Positions 1-8,688 of a stretch of 64,000 nucleotides of DNA are shown here, one piece after another (the first letter of the stretch is position 1; each line of letters opens with the position of its first letter). This DNA comes from Gammaproteobacteria bacterium (GTDB lineage: Bacteria > Pseudomonadota > Gammaproteobacteria > Pseudomonadales > Halieaceae): NCBI GenBank assembly GCA_024742415.1, contig JANSYN010000007.1:186001-250000 (forward strand), written 5' to 3'. A model generated the notes under the pieces. The model was not told where the DNA came from. It saw only the letters and a list, made by a program, of their open reading frames with translations, and did no database searches. The position numbers and the translations under genes were made by a program.

Positions 1-1
1 G

Positions 2-601
2 CAGGCGCTGCCCGGTGTCGAGGTGAGCGAGTTCGAAGCGGTGGCCATCACCGAGGCTGTGATTGACTGGATTGATGTTGATGGCACCGTGCTGGCCGAC
101 GGCGCCGAGGACGATTACTATGCGGCGATTGCTCCGGGATACCGTGTTGCCAACCGCCCGATGTCCAGCGTTAGTGAGTTGCGTGCTGTGGCTAATGTTA
201 CCCCCGAGATCTACGCGGTGCTGCAGCACCTGGTAACCGTCTGGCCACAGCAGCCTGAGCCGTTGAACATTCACACGGCGCCGGAGATTCTCCTGCGTTC
301 CATCAATGCCGATGACGACCTCACGCCGCTTTCCGAGGCGGACGGACAGACCCTGGTCGAGCAGCGGCAGGAGCTGGGCTTTGCGGACAAACAGGAGTTT
401 GGCAAGAACCCGGTGTTCAATGGCAAGAGCGTCAGTGGTGCCATGGCATTGTTGGGTGAGAGCTCGTCTTACTTCATGCTGCATGCCTGGGTGGAACTTG
501 CCGACAGGAACATGCACTTGTACAGTGTGCTGGAGCGCAGAGATCGGCGGGTGAGAACCATTGCACGGGCCGGCGGCAGTTTGCAGGGCGCTTCATTATA
601 A
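2..601 (+). CDS. gspK: Type II secretion minor pseudopilin GspK, C-terminal part
   Basis: The reading frame is open from the window edge and ends at TAA 599-601, so about 199 C-terminal residues of GspK are present and the N-terminal prepilin signal lies upstream. GspK belongs to the trimeric tip (GspI-J-K) of the T2SS pseudopilus in the periplasm. Visible family signatures are AVIDWIDVDG early on, the stretch MSSVSELRAVANVTPEIY typical of the GspK alpha domain, and LNIHTAPEILLRSI near the middle. The gspL, gspM and gspN genes follow in the usual order, which supports the call. The 125-bp gap before gspL is longer than usual for this operon. Confidence 0.93.
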   Translation, partial: QALPGVEVSEFEAVAITEAVIDWIDVDGTVLADGAEDDYYAAIAPGYRVANRPMSSVSELRAVANVTPEIYAVLQHLVTVWPQQPEPLNIHTAPEILLRSINADDDLTPLSEADGQTLVEQRQELGFADKQEFGKNPVFNGKSVSGAMALLGESSSYFMLHAWVELADRNMHLYSVLERRDRRVRTIARAGGSLQGASL

Positions 602-726
602 GGGTGTCGGCTTTGGGGGTGCCCGGGCGCATGCCGCCTTCAAGCGGGCGCGCTCGGTGTGGCTTTTGACGCGCAGCGTGCGCACAGTGCTACCATGGCG
701 CGCTTGAATATTTCGGGGTACGCAGT

Positions 727-1929
727 TTGCAGGACATAACCGCAGTTCGGCTGGTGGACGATCGCCTCGCCTGGTATCCACCGGGTGCCAGCGACGAGCC
801 GCGTTGGCTGGACGATGACAGTGGCAAGGCGCAGTTGCGCGCGGCACTGGCGCAGCGACGCAGTGGCGTCTGCTTCGCTGCCCCCGGTGCCGATGCCCGC
901 CTGATGACTCTGCCGATTACCCGGGCAGAAAAAAAACACATCGCCAAATCGCTGCCCTTCACCCTGGAAGAGCAGGTCGCCGCAGATATCGATGAACTGC
1001 ATTTTGCCCACGCCGCGCTGGGCAAGGAGCAGCTCGCAGTGGCTATCTGCTCACGGGATAAGATGTCCCAGTGGCGTGAACTGCTCGAGGAATTTCCAGG
1101 CATCAACCGCTGGTCGCCCGAGCCCCTGTTGCTGCCGTGGCAGGAAGGCCAGTGGTGCCTGGTGATCGAGGGCGACGCGGTGATCGTGCGCAACGGCCGT
1201 TGCGAGGGCTGTTCCATAGAGCGCGCGCTACTGCCGGTGGTGCTCAGTGCGCTGCTGGCAGAGGGTGAGGTACCCGAGGCCGTGATTGTCTATGGCGAGG
1301 ACCAGGAAGAGGATCTCGCACTGCTGCCGGAAGCCGTGCGCGAACTGGCCCAGTGGCGCAAGGGCAACCTGTATTCCGCCCTGCTGCTGAGTGCCGACGT
1401 CGACGTCAATTTGAACCTGCTGCAGGGTGACTATGCAGCGCGGCTGCCGCTTCGCAAATGGTGGTTGCAGTGGCGCTCGGTGGCGGTGGTGTTTGCTGCT
1501 GCCTTTGCCTTGCAGTTGCTGGCCGTATTTCTGGACTTGCGCCAGTTGCAGGCGCACAACCTGAGCTTGCGCGCGGCCATTGAACAGAGCTACCGCACGG
1601 CGTTTCCGCGCGGCCAGATTGTTGAGGCAGAGGTGCAGTTGCAGCGCCAGCTTGCCGCGTTGCGCGGTACGCCACAAACCAGCGGCTTTGTCAGCCTGGT
1701 CGACAGGGTGGGGCAGGCCATAGCGACCATGCCCGATACAACCATCGCCACCATGAACTACAACGACAAAACGCACGAGATGCGCCTGAATATCATCGCC
1801 GCAGATTTTGAAAGCGTTGAGAGGCTACGCGTATTGATTAACGAGGCGGGGTTAAACGCGGTCATGGAAAGCAGCAACGCTCAGGGCGACAAAGTGCGCG
1901 CGCGCCTGCGGGTAGGAGGCAGCGCATGA
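727..1929 (+). CDS. gspL: Type II secretion inner-membrane protein GspL
   Basis: A 400-residue protein matching GspL length. The cytoplasmic actin-like domain covers about residues 1-240 and recruits the GspE ATPase. It ends with the family-typical NLLQGDYA at 230-237. One membrane helix lies at about 251-269, followed by a periplasmic ferredoxin-like domain (TTIATMNYNDKTHEMRLNI) that pairs with GspM. The start is TTG; a GGGG run about 8-10 bases upstream is the only ribosome-binding-like element, and no ATG fits the frame. The end overlaps the gspM start by four bases (ATGA), indicating translational coupling. Confidence 0.93.
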   Translation: MQDITAVRLVDDRLAWYPPGASDEPRWLDDDSGKAQLRAALAQRRSGVCFAAPGADARLMTLPITRAEKKHIAKSLPFTLEEQVAADIDELHFAHAALGKEQLAVAICSRDKMSQWRELLEEFPGINRWSPEPLLLPWQEGQWCLVIEGDAVIVRNGRCEGCSIERALLPVVLSALLAEGEVPEAVIVYGEDQEEDLALLPEAVRELAQWRKGNLYSALLLSADVDVNLNLLQGDYAARLPLRKWWLQWRSVAVVFAAAFALQLLAVFLDLRQLQAHNLSLRAAIEQSYRTAFPRGQIVEAEVQLQRQLAALRGTPQTSGFVSLVDRVGQAIATMPDTTIATMNYNDKTHEMRLNIIAADFESVERLRVLINEAGLNAVMESSNAQGDKVRARLRVGGSA

Positions 1930-2399
1930 AGGACTGGTTGGCAAGTCTGAACCAGCGTGAGCAGCTCAGCCTGCTGGTGTTGGGCGTCGCGCTGGCACTG
2001 TATGTGTTGTACCTGCTGGTGTGGTCGCCATTGGATGAACGCCGCGATGCACTGGCACAGCAAAATGCAGCGCTGGCGCAGTCGCTGACGCGCGTGGATG
2101 CGATGGCCTCAGAGGTCATCCAGTTGCGCAGTACCGGGGCGAACCCCGGCGCCAGACGCAACCTTACCGCATTGATTAACCAGTCTACCCGCCAGCAGGA
2201 TCTGCCGGTGAGCCGGTTACAGCCGAACTCGCGCGGTGAAATACAAGTGCGCCTGGAGAGTGCCGCCTTCGACGATTTGCTCAAATGGCTGTACGACATG
2301 GAGTTCAAAGAGGGCCTGCTGGTGAAGGAGCTTTCTGTCACCCAGGCCGGTGCGGTCGGTCGTGTCAACGCGACGGTGCGCGTTGCGCAGGCGGGCTAG
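1926..2399 (+). CDS. gspM: Type II secretion inner-membrane protein GspM
   Basis: A 157-residue protein with a short cytoplasmic N-terminus, one membrane helix at about residues 14-33, then a coiled-coil-prone stretch rich in Ala, Gln and Leu and a small periplasmic ferredoxin-like domain. This is the GspM layout; GspM partners GspL in the inner-membrane platform. The start codon overlaps the gspL stop (ATGA). The segment FDDLLKWLYDMEFKEGLLVKEL is the conserved C-terminal portion. Length and order in the operon agree with the family. Confidence 0.92.
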   Translation: MKDWLASLNQREQLSLLVLGVALALYVLYLLVWSPLDERRDALAQQNAALAQSLTRVDAMASEVIQLRSTGANPGARRNLTALINQSTRQQDLPVSRLQPNSRGEIQVRLESAAFDDLLKWLYDMEFKEGLLVKELSVTQAGAVGRVNATVRVAQAG

Positions 2400-2491
2400 C
2401 ATTTTGCCTGCCACTGTTTGCCCGGGCTTGTGTCGCAGGTTGGCCCGCCTCGCTGTCGCCATAGTTCAACGTTAAAAGGATTGTATCTGTC

Positions 2492-3238
2492 GTGTTGTCT
2501 CGCATAGGGATAGGCGCAATATTGATTGTCGTACTGGCTGCGGCGCTGCTGAGCGCTGCCCCCGCGCGTCTGCTGGCCCTGGTCTTGCCGGAGGACCAGG
2601 TGTCGCTGCAGGGCCTGGATGGCACAGTGTGGCAAGGCAGTGCCAGTCGCTGCGTGCTGCAATTACCCCAGGGGAATCTGCACCTTGGCGCCATTCGCTG
2701 GAGCCTGTCACCCCTGTCGCTGTTGCGTCTGGCACCCCAGGTCACCCTGAACAGCCAATGGGGCGCGCAACGCATCAATGGCGAACTGGTGCTGCGCGGC
2801 GCGCGCGATGTCGATGTCAGGCAACTGGAGATGGAGGTCGCAGCGCAGCTGGTGCAGCGTTTTGCGCCGTTGGCGATAGACGGTAATGTGTCATTGCAGG
2901 TGCAGCAGCTGTCTGTGCGCGATGGCCTGCCTGCGAGCGCCAACGGGCGCATGGTGTGGCAGGACGGCGGCTTTCGTTCACCGCGCGGCCGTGTACCGTT
3001 GGGCACCTATGCACTGCAATTCGAGCAACCGCCAGGCGAGGCGCTGCGCGGGCAGGTGATCACACTGGCCGGAGACCTGCAGGCGGAGGGTGAAGTGGCG
3101 CTCAGTGGCAGGCAGTATCGCATTGATGTACTGGTCAGCAGTGCCGGGGAGTTTGACCCCCAGCTCAAGCAGGCACTGAGCCTCATGGCGACACCCGAAG
3201 GCCCCAACTACCGCTTGCGCCTCGAGGCAGGTTTTTGA
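2492..3238 (+). CDS. gspN: Type II secretion protein GspN
   Basis: A 248-residue protein with an N-terminal membrane anchor (IGAILIVVLAAALLSAAPARLLAL) followed by a beta-rich domain. The stretch LEGLDGTVW-like (here LQGLDGTVWQGSA) and WSLSPLSLLRLAP are typical of GspN. GspN is an accessory, non-universal T2SS component associated with the inner membrane. The start is GTG 2492, chosen because AAAGGA lies about 11 bases upstream; TTG 2495 would remove one residue. It is last in the operon, 92 bp after gspM. Confidence 0.9.
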   Translation: MLSRIGIGAILIVVLAAALLSAAPARLLALVLPEDQVSLQGLDGTVWQGSASRCVLQLPQGNLHLGAIRWSLSPLSLLRLAPQVTLNSQWGAQRINGELVLRGARDVDVRQLEMEVAAQLVQRFAPLAIDGNVSLQVQQLSVRDGLPASANGRMVWQDGGFRSPRGRVPLGTYALQFEQPPGEALRGQVITLAGDLQAEGEVALSGRQYRIDVLVSSAGEFDPQLKQALSLMATPEGPNYRLRLEAGF

Positions 3239-3325
3239 CAATCTCTGGCTTGCGCACCCATCATAAGGTTCAAATTGTTAGGCAAATCGCAAGCCCGGAT
3301 CAGATGAGCACCTACCAGATTCGCG

Positions 3326-3331
3326 TATAAT
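3326..3331 (+). promoter_or_regulatory. Perfect -10 hexamer before the rubredoxin gene
   Basis: TATAAT stands 54 bases upstream of the rubredoxin ATG inside the gap after gspN. The expected -35 position holds GATGAG, a poor match, so an activator or an extended recognition element would be needed. It is offered as a candidate promoter only. Confidence 0.4.
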
Positions 3332-3384
3332 TTTGGCGGGCGCGCGAGCGTAGTGAGAGTTAACCCATCCTAGAGACGAGCACC

Positions 3385-3564
3385 ATGAGTGAGACTGATT
3401 TCCAGAAGTATGAATGTGTGATTTGCGGATTCATCTATGACGAGGCGCTGGGTCTGCCCGATGATGGCATTCCTGCGGGTACCCGGTGGGCCGACGTGCC
3501 GGATGACTGGGAGTGCCCCGACTGCGGTATTTCCAAGTCGGATTTTGACTTATACGAAGAGTAA
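3385..3564 (+). CDS. rubA: Rubredoxin
   Basis: A complete 59-residue small electron carrier. Two iron-binding CxxC pairs are present, CVIC at residues 11-14 and CPDC at 44-47, with the classic rubredoxin context [15 protein letters not shown] and DWECPDC. The four cysteines bind one iron tetrahedrally. Rubredoxins of this kind pass electrons to alkane hydroxylases, rubrerythrin or oxygen-detoxifying flavoproteins. No partner gene is adjacent, so the partner here is unknown. The protein is acidic, as is usual. The ATG start follows an untranslated leader of about 50 bases from the candidate -10 element, without a strong Shine-Dalgarno sequence. Confidence 0.95.
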   Translation: MSETDFQKYECVICGFIYDEALGLPDDGIPAGTRWADVPDDWECPDCGISKSDFDLYEE

Positions 3565-3814
3565 CGCCCCGGCTTGGGCCTGTTATCCCCTTGCTTCCCG
3601 GCGCCACTGTCACTGCGCGCAGCGGTGGGTTGCCTGTGCGGCGGGGCCGCTGCCCCGGGCCCCGTGTAGGGCAATGCGGTAGTGGCGGTGTGCGCGAACA
3701 GTGCGCCAATCTGTTGCGCGCGGCCTGTCCAAAAGCGCCGCCCGCCCGGAGATACCCGATGAACAGCCCACCAACCCCCATGAGCCACCTCCGTGATGAC
3801 AGCCGTTGAATAGC

Positions 3815-5614
3815 ATGGCCAAGGGTGCCGCTGCCCGCCTGCAGGCCGTGCGCGCGCTCATGGCGCAGCGCGGTTATCATGCCCTGCTGGTGCCGCGCGC
3901 CGACGAGTTCCTTGGCGAGTATATTCCGGCGCGCAATGAACGCCTGCACTGGCTGACCGGTTTCACGGGCTCGGCAGGTATGGCGGTGGTACTGGCCGAG
4001 TCTGCGGCCATGTTTGTTGATGGCCGCTACACCGTACAAGTGCGCCGCGAGGTCGCTGCCGAGCTGTTTAGTTATCACCATTTGATTGACGAGCCAGCAC
4101 TGGACTGGTTGTGTGCACAGTTGCCGGCAGGGACAACCGTTGCCTGCGACCCGCGGCTGCACCACTACCAATGGTTTGAGCAGGCCGCACAGCAGTTGAC
4201 CGACGCCGGCATCACGCTTGAAACCGATGCCGACAACCTGATCGACGCCTGCTGGACAGATCGTCCCGCCGCCGAACTAAACCGCGCGCTGCTGCATGAC
4301 ACGGCTTTTAGCGGCGAATCCGCGCAGTCCAAGCGGCAACGCATCGCGCAGGACGTCGCGCGGCGTGGCTGCGATGCCGCGTTGATTTTCGCGCTGGATT
4401 CAGTGAGCTGGTTACTCAACGTACGCGGTACCGACATGCCGCAGCTGCCGGTACTGAGCGCAGCGGCACTGCTCCTGGCTAACGGCGACGTACAATTGTT
4501 CTGTGACCCGCAGGTGTTGCCGGAGGGGTTTGCCGCACATGTGGGTGCGGGCGTCAGCGTGCATGCTGCGCACTGCCTGGGCGAGTGCGTATCGGCCCTG
4601 TCAGGCAAAAAGGTCCTGGTGGATCCGCTCACTGCGAATGCCTGGACGCACCAAACGCTGCTGGCGGTGGGCGTGACGATCGTCGCCGGCACTGACCCTG
4701 TGATCCTGCCAAAAGCCTGCAAAAATGCGGTTGAACTTCGCGGCGCGGCCAATGCGCACCGGCGTGATGCGGTGGCCGTCGTGCGTTTTCTGGCCTGGCT
4801 GGATGGTGAAGTCGCCGCTGGTCGCCTGCACAACGAGGCCGTGCTGGCCGAGCACTTGCTGCAACTGCGCGCCCGGGGCGAGTTTTTCCATGCCTCATCC
4901 TTTGACACCATCTCTGCTGCCGGCGCCAATGCGGCGCTGTGTCACTACAACCACCGCAATGTCACCACGCCTGCGGTACTGCCCATGAATAGCGTGTATC
5001 TGTGTGACAGCGGCGCGCAATATTACGATGGCACGACCGACATTACCCGTACCGTGGCCATTGGTGATCCCGACGCCGAGGTGTGCCGCCTGTTTACGCT
5101 GGTCCTCAAGGGCCATATCGCCCTGGCCCGGGCGCGGTTTCCGGCGGGCACCACAGGTCGGCAGCTGGACGCACTGGCGCGCCAGTTTCTGTGGCGCGCG
5201 GGTTTTGATTATGACCACGGCACAGGCCACGGCGTGGGGTCGTTCCTGTCCGTACACGAGGGCCCCCAACGGATTGCCAAGGCCGCCGCGGACGTGGCGC
5301 TGCAACCGGGCATGATCGTCAGCAATGAACCTGGCTACTACCGCGACGGCGCCTTCGGCATGCGCTGTGAAAACCTCGTGGTGGTGCGTGAGTGCGAGCA
5401 GGTCGGCGCCGAGTCGCCCATGCTGGAGTTTCACACCTTGAGCACAGTCCCCTTTGATGTGCGCCTGCTCGAGGCGGCGCTACTGGGCCGCGCGGAACTT
5501 GACTGGCTAAATACCTACCACGCGCGCGTCTGGGAGGAAGTCAGCCCCTTGCTGGCCACGGAAGATCGTCAGTGGTTGCGCCAGGCCACGCGGCCACTGC
5601 CTGTGGCTGGCTGA
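3815..5614 (+). CDS. Xaa-Pro aminopeptidase, M24B family, long AMPP1-type
   Basis: About 599 residues, the length of the cytosolic eukaryotic-type aminopeptidase P (creatinase fold) rather than the 440-residue E. coli PepP. It removes an N-terminal residue preceding proline. Two creatinase N-like domains come first (ERLHWLTGFTGSAGMAVV is typical). The C-terminal pita-bread domain carries the dinuclear metal site: CDSGAQYYDGTTDITRT, HGTGHGVGSFLSVHEGP, EPGYYRDGAFGMRCEN. All recognisable metal ligands (Asp, Asp, His, Glu, Glu) are present. The ATG at 3815 is used; an in-frame TTG at 3806 would add three residues. Neither has a clear ribosome binding site. Confidence 0.93.
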   Translation: MAKGAAARLQAVRALMAQRGYHALLVPRADEFLGEYIPARNERLHWLTGFTGSAGMAVVLAESAAMFVDGRYTVQVRREVAAELFSYHHLIDEPALDWLCAQLPAGTTVACDPRLHHYQWFEQAAQQLTDAGITLETDADNLIDACWTDRPAAELNRALLHDTAFSGESAQSKRQRIAQDVARRGCDAALIFALDSVSWLLNVRGTDMPQLPVLSAAALLLANGDVQLFCDPQVLPEGFAAHVGAGVSVHAAHCLGECVSALSGKKVLVDPLTANAWTHQTLLAVGVTIVAGTDPVILPKACKNAVELRGAANAHRRDAVAVVRFLAWLDGEVAAGRLHNEAVLAEHLLQLRARGEFFHASSFDTISAAGANAALCHYNHRNVTTPAVLPMNSVYLCDSGAQYYDGTTDITRTVAIGDPDAEVCRLFTLVLKGHIALARARFPAGTTGRQLDALARQFLWRAGFDYDHGTGHGVGSFLSVHEGPQRIAKAAADVALQPGMIVSNEPGYYRDGAFGMRCENLVVVRECEQVGAESPMLEFHTLSTVPFDVRLLEAALLGRAELDWLNTYHARVWEEVSPLLATEDRQWLRQATRPLPVAG

Positions 5615-5774
5615 GGGTTGCAGTGTAACCAGGCGTTACCCAGTGGCCTGGAGCAGGCTTTACCGGCGTGAACCCGCCCGCGCCCAGTGGGTAAGTCATG
5701 GCGCAACTGCCTGATTATGCGCATAAATTTGTGTAGACTGGCGCCTATAACGATAAGTTCTTTGGGAGAATCAC

Positions 5775-7124
5775 ATGGCAGCGGGCGGCGCACACTGGTC
5801 TTCACGTTTCGCGTTCCTGATGGCGTCAGTCGGGTTTGCCGTAGGCCTTGGCAACATCTGGCGTTTTCCCTACGTTACCGGTGAGAACGGCGGTGCGGCA
5901 TTTGTCCTGATCTACCTTGGCTGCGCCTTTGCCATTGGCGTGCCAATCCTCATGGCTGAAGTCCTCATCGGCAGGCGCGGGCAGGGCAGCCCGCCCGCGG
6001 CGATGGCCACACTGGCGCAAAAGCACAAGCGCACCCGCAACTGGGGTGTTGTCGGTGGCATGGGCTTGCTGGCGGCCTATACCATCGAGATCGTGTACGC
6101 GGTCGTGGTGGGCTGGGTGCTGTGGTACCTGTTCAAGGCGTTGACCACGGGCTTTGTCGGCATCGATGGTGCGGTGGCAGAGGCGCAGTTTGCCGCAGTA
6201 CTGGACAACAACATCGGGATGCTGGCCTGGACGCTGATTGGCCTTGCCATTACCGGGGCGATTATCTATGCCGGCGTAAAAGACGGCATTGAGCGCGCGG
6301 TCACAGTAATGATGCCGGTCATGTTCATGCTGCTGGTGGGCCTGGCCATCTACAATGTATTCGCCGGCGGGTTCGAGGACGCCCTGGCCTGGCTGTTTAC
6401 TCCGGACTTCAGCAAGATCGGCTTTGCCACCGTGCTGGCGGCCATTGGCCAGGCCTTCTTCTCCCTGGGCGTCGCCATGGCCGGCATGATGGTGTATGGC
6501 TCCTACCTGCCACGCTCGATCTCCATCACCAACTCTGTTCTTATCATTGTGCTGGTCGATACCGGCGTCGCCCTGCTTGCCGGGCTTGTCGTGTTCCCCG
6601 CCGTGTTCCATCACGGGCTGGACCCGGCGGCGGGTGCGGGTTTGATTTTCCAGACGCTGCCGGTGGCCTTCGCACAGATGCCCGGCGGTTACCTGTTTAG
6701 CATCTTGTTCTTCCTGATGCTGTCGGTGGCGGGTATTACCTCGATGGTCGGTCTGGTGGAGTCCGTGACAGCCTGGGTGGAAGAGCGCTTCAATCTGCCG
6801 CGGCACAAGAGCGCGCTGCTTGTTGTGGGCTCGATCGCGCTGTTCAGCGTGTTGTCGATCTTGTCCTACAACGTGATTGATGAACTGCGCATTGGCGGGC
6901 GCAACTTTAACGATGCAATGGATTATTTTTCGAACCAGATACTGCTGCCGCTCGGTGGCCTGTTTATCGCGGTGTTTGCCGGCTGGGCGATGTCGCGCGA
7001 GTCCACCCGCGATGAGTTGACCACGCTGGGGCCGCACGCCTTTGCGGTGTGGCATTTCCTGATTCGATTTGTGGTGCCGCCGGCGATTGCCGTCATCTTC
7101 GTGATGGGCGTGCTCGACACCTGA
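5775..7124 (+). CDS. Sodium-dependent transporter, NSS/SNF family
   Basis: A 449-residue inner-membrane protein with about 11-12 hydrophobic helices. The first helix has the NSS signature FAVGLGNIWRFPYVTGENGG, which forms part of the substrate and sodium sites (compare LeuT, MhsT, Tyt1). It should import an amino acid or similar amine with sodium; the substrate cannot be read from sequence. The ATG is preceded by GGGAGA at 5763-5768. The gene stands alone and is convergent with the cardiolipin synthase gene, 18 bp away. Confidence 0.92.
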   Translation: MAAGGAHWSSRFAFLMASVGFAVGLGNIWRFPYVTGENGGAAFVLIYLGCAFAIGVPILMAEVLIGRRGQGSPPAAMATLAQKHKRTRNWGVVGGMGLLAAYTIEIVYAVVVGWVLWYLFKALTTGFVGIDGAVAEAQFAAVLDNNIGMLAWTLIGLAITGAIIYAGVKDGIERAVTVMMPVMFMLLVGLAIYNVFAGGFEDALAWLFTPDFSKIGFATVLAAIGQAFFSLGVAMAGMMVYGSYLPRSISITNSVLIIVLVDTGVALLAGLVVFPAVFHHGLDPAAGAGLIFQTLPVAFAQMPGGYLFSILFFLMLSVAGITSMVGLVESVTAWVEERFNLPRHKSALLVVGSIALFSVLSILSYNVIDELRIGGRNFNDAMDYFSNQILLPLGGLFIAVFAGWAMSRESTRDELTTLGPHAFAVWHFLIRFVVPPAIAVIFVMGVLDT

Positions 7125-7142
7125 CGCGCCCGGCCTGCGGGT

Positions 7143-8585
7143 TTACAGTACCGGTGCGAGCAGCCGCGCGGCGCTGGTCGCCAGCGTAAACCAGATCGAC
7201 TTGTTCTTTATTTCCTGGTCGCTGACCTGGCGGCACTGTGCCATATCCTGCTCGAGCATGCTTTCAACCTCGCTGGCAAAGGCGCGGTCTTCGATCAGCA
7301 GGGTAATTTCAAAATTCAGGCGGAACGAGCGATTGTCAAAGTTGGCGGTACCGACGCCGGCGATCTCATCGTCCAGCAGAAAAACCTTCTGGTGCATAAA
7401 GCCGGGCAGGTAGCGATAGATCTTGATACCAAAGGGCAGAAGCTGGCTGACGAAGGACCAGTTCGCCAGCCCGACCAGCACCGCGTCCGTGCGCTCCGGA
7501 ATGATCACGCGAACGTCCACGCCGCGCAGGGCCGCCAACTGCAGTGCCGACATAATCGCGTTGTCGGGCACGAAGTAGGGGCTGGCAATCCAGATGCGCT
7601 TCCTGGCGGCAAAGATCACCTGGTGATACATCAGGCCGGCCTCCTCGTACTCGCTCGCAGGGTCAGACGGGAAGACCAGCACGTTACTTGCGCCGTCGCT
7701 GGTGGGCATGGAATGAATCTGCAAATTGAGGTTGGTGCGCGTTGCCCAGTGCCAGTCGGTAGCAAAGGCCAGCATTGCACCCAGCACCGCCGGGCCGCGG
7801 ATGCTGACGTGCGTGTCGCGCCACGGCGCCATGGGCGACTCAAACCCCAGGTACTCGTTGCCCACGTTGTGGCCGCCAACCCAGGCCTCTTTGCCATCGA
7901 CGACCACGACCTTGCGGTGGTTGCGAAAGTTCAACTGGAAGCGATTGCGCCGGCCCTGGGTGGTATTGAAGCTGGTGACTTTCACCCCGGCGGTACACAG
8001 CGCTTTGTGCAGCGCGGTATTGTGAAAACCGGAGCTGCCGATCTCATCGTAGAGGAAGAAAACATCCACACCCTCGCGTGCTTTATCGATGAGGATTTTA
8101 CCCAGGCGATTGCCGAGGTCGTCATCACGCACAATATAGAACTGGAACAGAATGAACTGCCTGGCGCGGCGCAGGCCCAGTGCAATGCTGGTAAAGGTCT
8201 GTGTGCCGTCGATCAGCAGTGTGACGTGATTTCCGCTGGTCGCCGGCATACGCGCCAGCCTGAACAGTGAGGTGTACAGGGGTGTGTCGGAGTCGGTCTT
8301 GACCAGGTGTTTTTCGATGAAGTCGCTGGTCTGGTCGATCAGGCGGGTCGCCTGCGCCTCGACGGTGTCGCGCTCTTCGAGGTAACCATCGAAGCGGCTG
8401 CGTCCAAACACCAGGTACGCGGGCACCGCAATGGGGGGCATGGCGAGCAGGGAGATAACCCAGGCAATGGAGCCCTGTGCGGTGCGCGCCTTGAGTATTG
8501 CCTCCAGGGCAGAGGGAATGGCCAGCACGTAGGTCAATGCCAGTGCGACGGCGCCGAAGATAACAAGGTAACCGGGCAAGTCCAT
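7143..8585 (-). CDS. cls: Cardiolipin synthase (phospholipase D superfamily)
   Basis: A 480-residue protein with the full bacterial Cls layout. Two N-terminal membrane helices (about residues 5-23 and 38-60) lead to two PLD catalytic motifs: HRKVVVVDGKEAWVGGHN starting at residue 223 and HQKVFLLDDEIAGVGTANFD starting at 398. Both keep His, Lys and Asp. The enzyme condenses two phosphatidylglycerols, or PG with another phospholipid, into cardiolipin at the inner membrane. SPYFVPDNAI before the second motif is also typical. The start is ATG. It lies downstream of the acyl-CoA dehydrogenase pair on the same strand with 103 bp between, probably a separate unit. Confidence 0.94.
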   Translation of the reverse strand: MDLPGYLVIFGAVALALTYVLAIPSALEAILKARTAQGSIAWVISLLAMPPIAVPAYLVFGRSRFDGYLEERDTVEAQATRLIDQTSDFIEKHLVKTDSDTPLYTSLFRLARMPATSGNHVTLLIDGTQTFTSIALGLRRARQFILFQFYIVRDDDLGNRLGKILIDKAREGVDVFFLYDEIGSSGFHNTALHKALCTAGVKVTSFNTTQGRRNRFQLNFRNHRKVVVVDGKEAWVGGHNVGNEYLGFESPMAPWRDTHVSIRGPAVLGAMLAFATDWHWATRTNLNLQIHSMPTSDGASNVLVFPSDPASEYEEAGLMYHQVIFAARKRIWIASPYFVPDNAIMSALQLAALRGVDVRVIIPERTDAVLVGLANWSFVSQLLPFGIKIYRYLPGFMHQKVFLLDDEIAGVGTANFDNRSFRLNFEITLLIEDRAFASEVESMLEQDMAQCRQVSDQEIKNKSIWFTLATSAARLLAPVL

Positions 8586-8688
8586 GTACGGGATCCCTGG
8601 GCTGCGTTGCTTCTATTGTGCGCCAAACGGGCGTGTTTGTCTTAGCGCCACGCTGCCCGCGGCAGGCATGGCCATCTCGTTCGCGCGT

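Noticed and set aside
5826-7055. 409-codon frame antisense to the NSS transporter gene
   Set aside because: Very His, Gln and Arg rich with no family features; a shadow of a GC-rich hydrophobic gene.
7129-7141. CCCG/CGGG hairpin between transporter and cls as a bidirectional terminator
   Set aside because: Only four pairs in a GC-rich background; not distinguishable from chance.
8653-8665. CTGCC/GGCAG triloop hairpin between the acyl-CoA dehydrogenase and cls genes as a terminator
   Set aside because: Only five pairs and no T tract on the transcribed strand.
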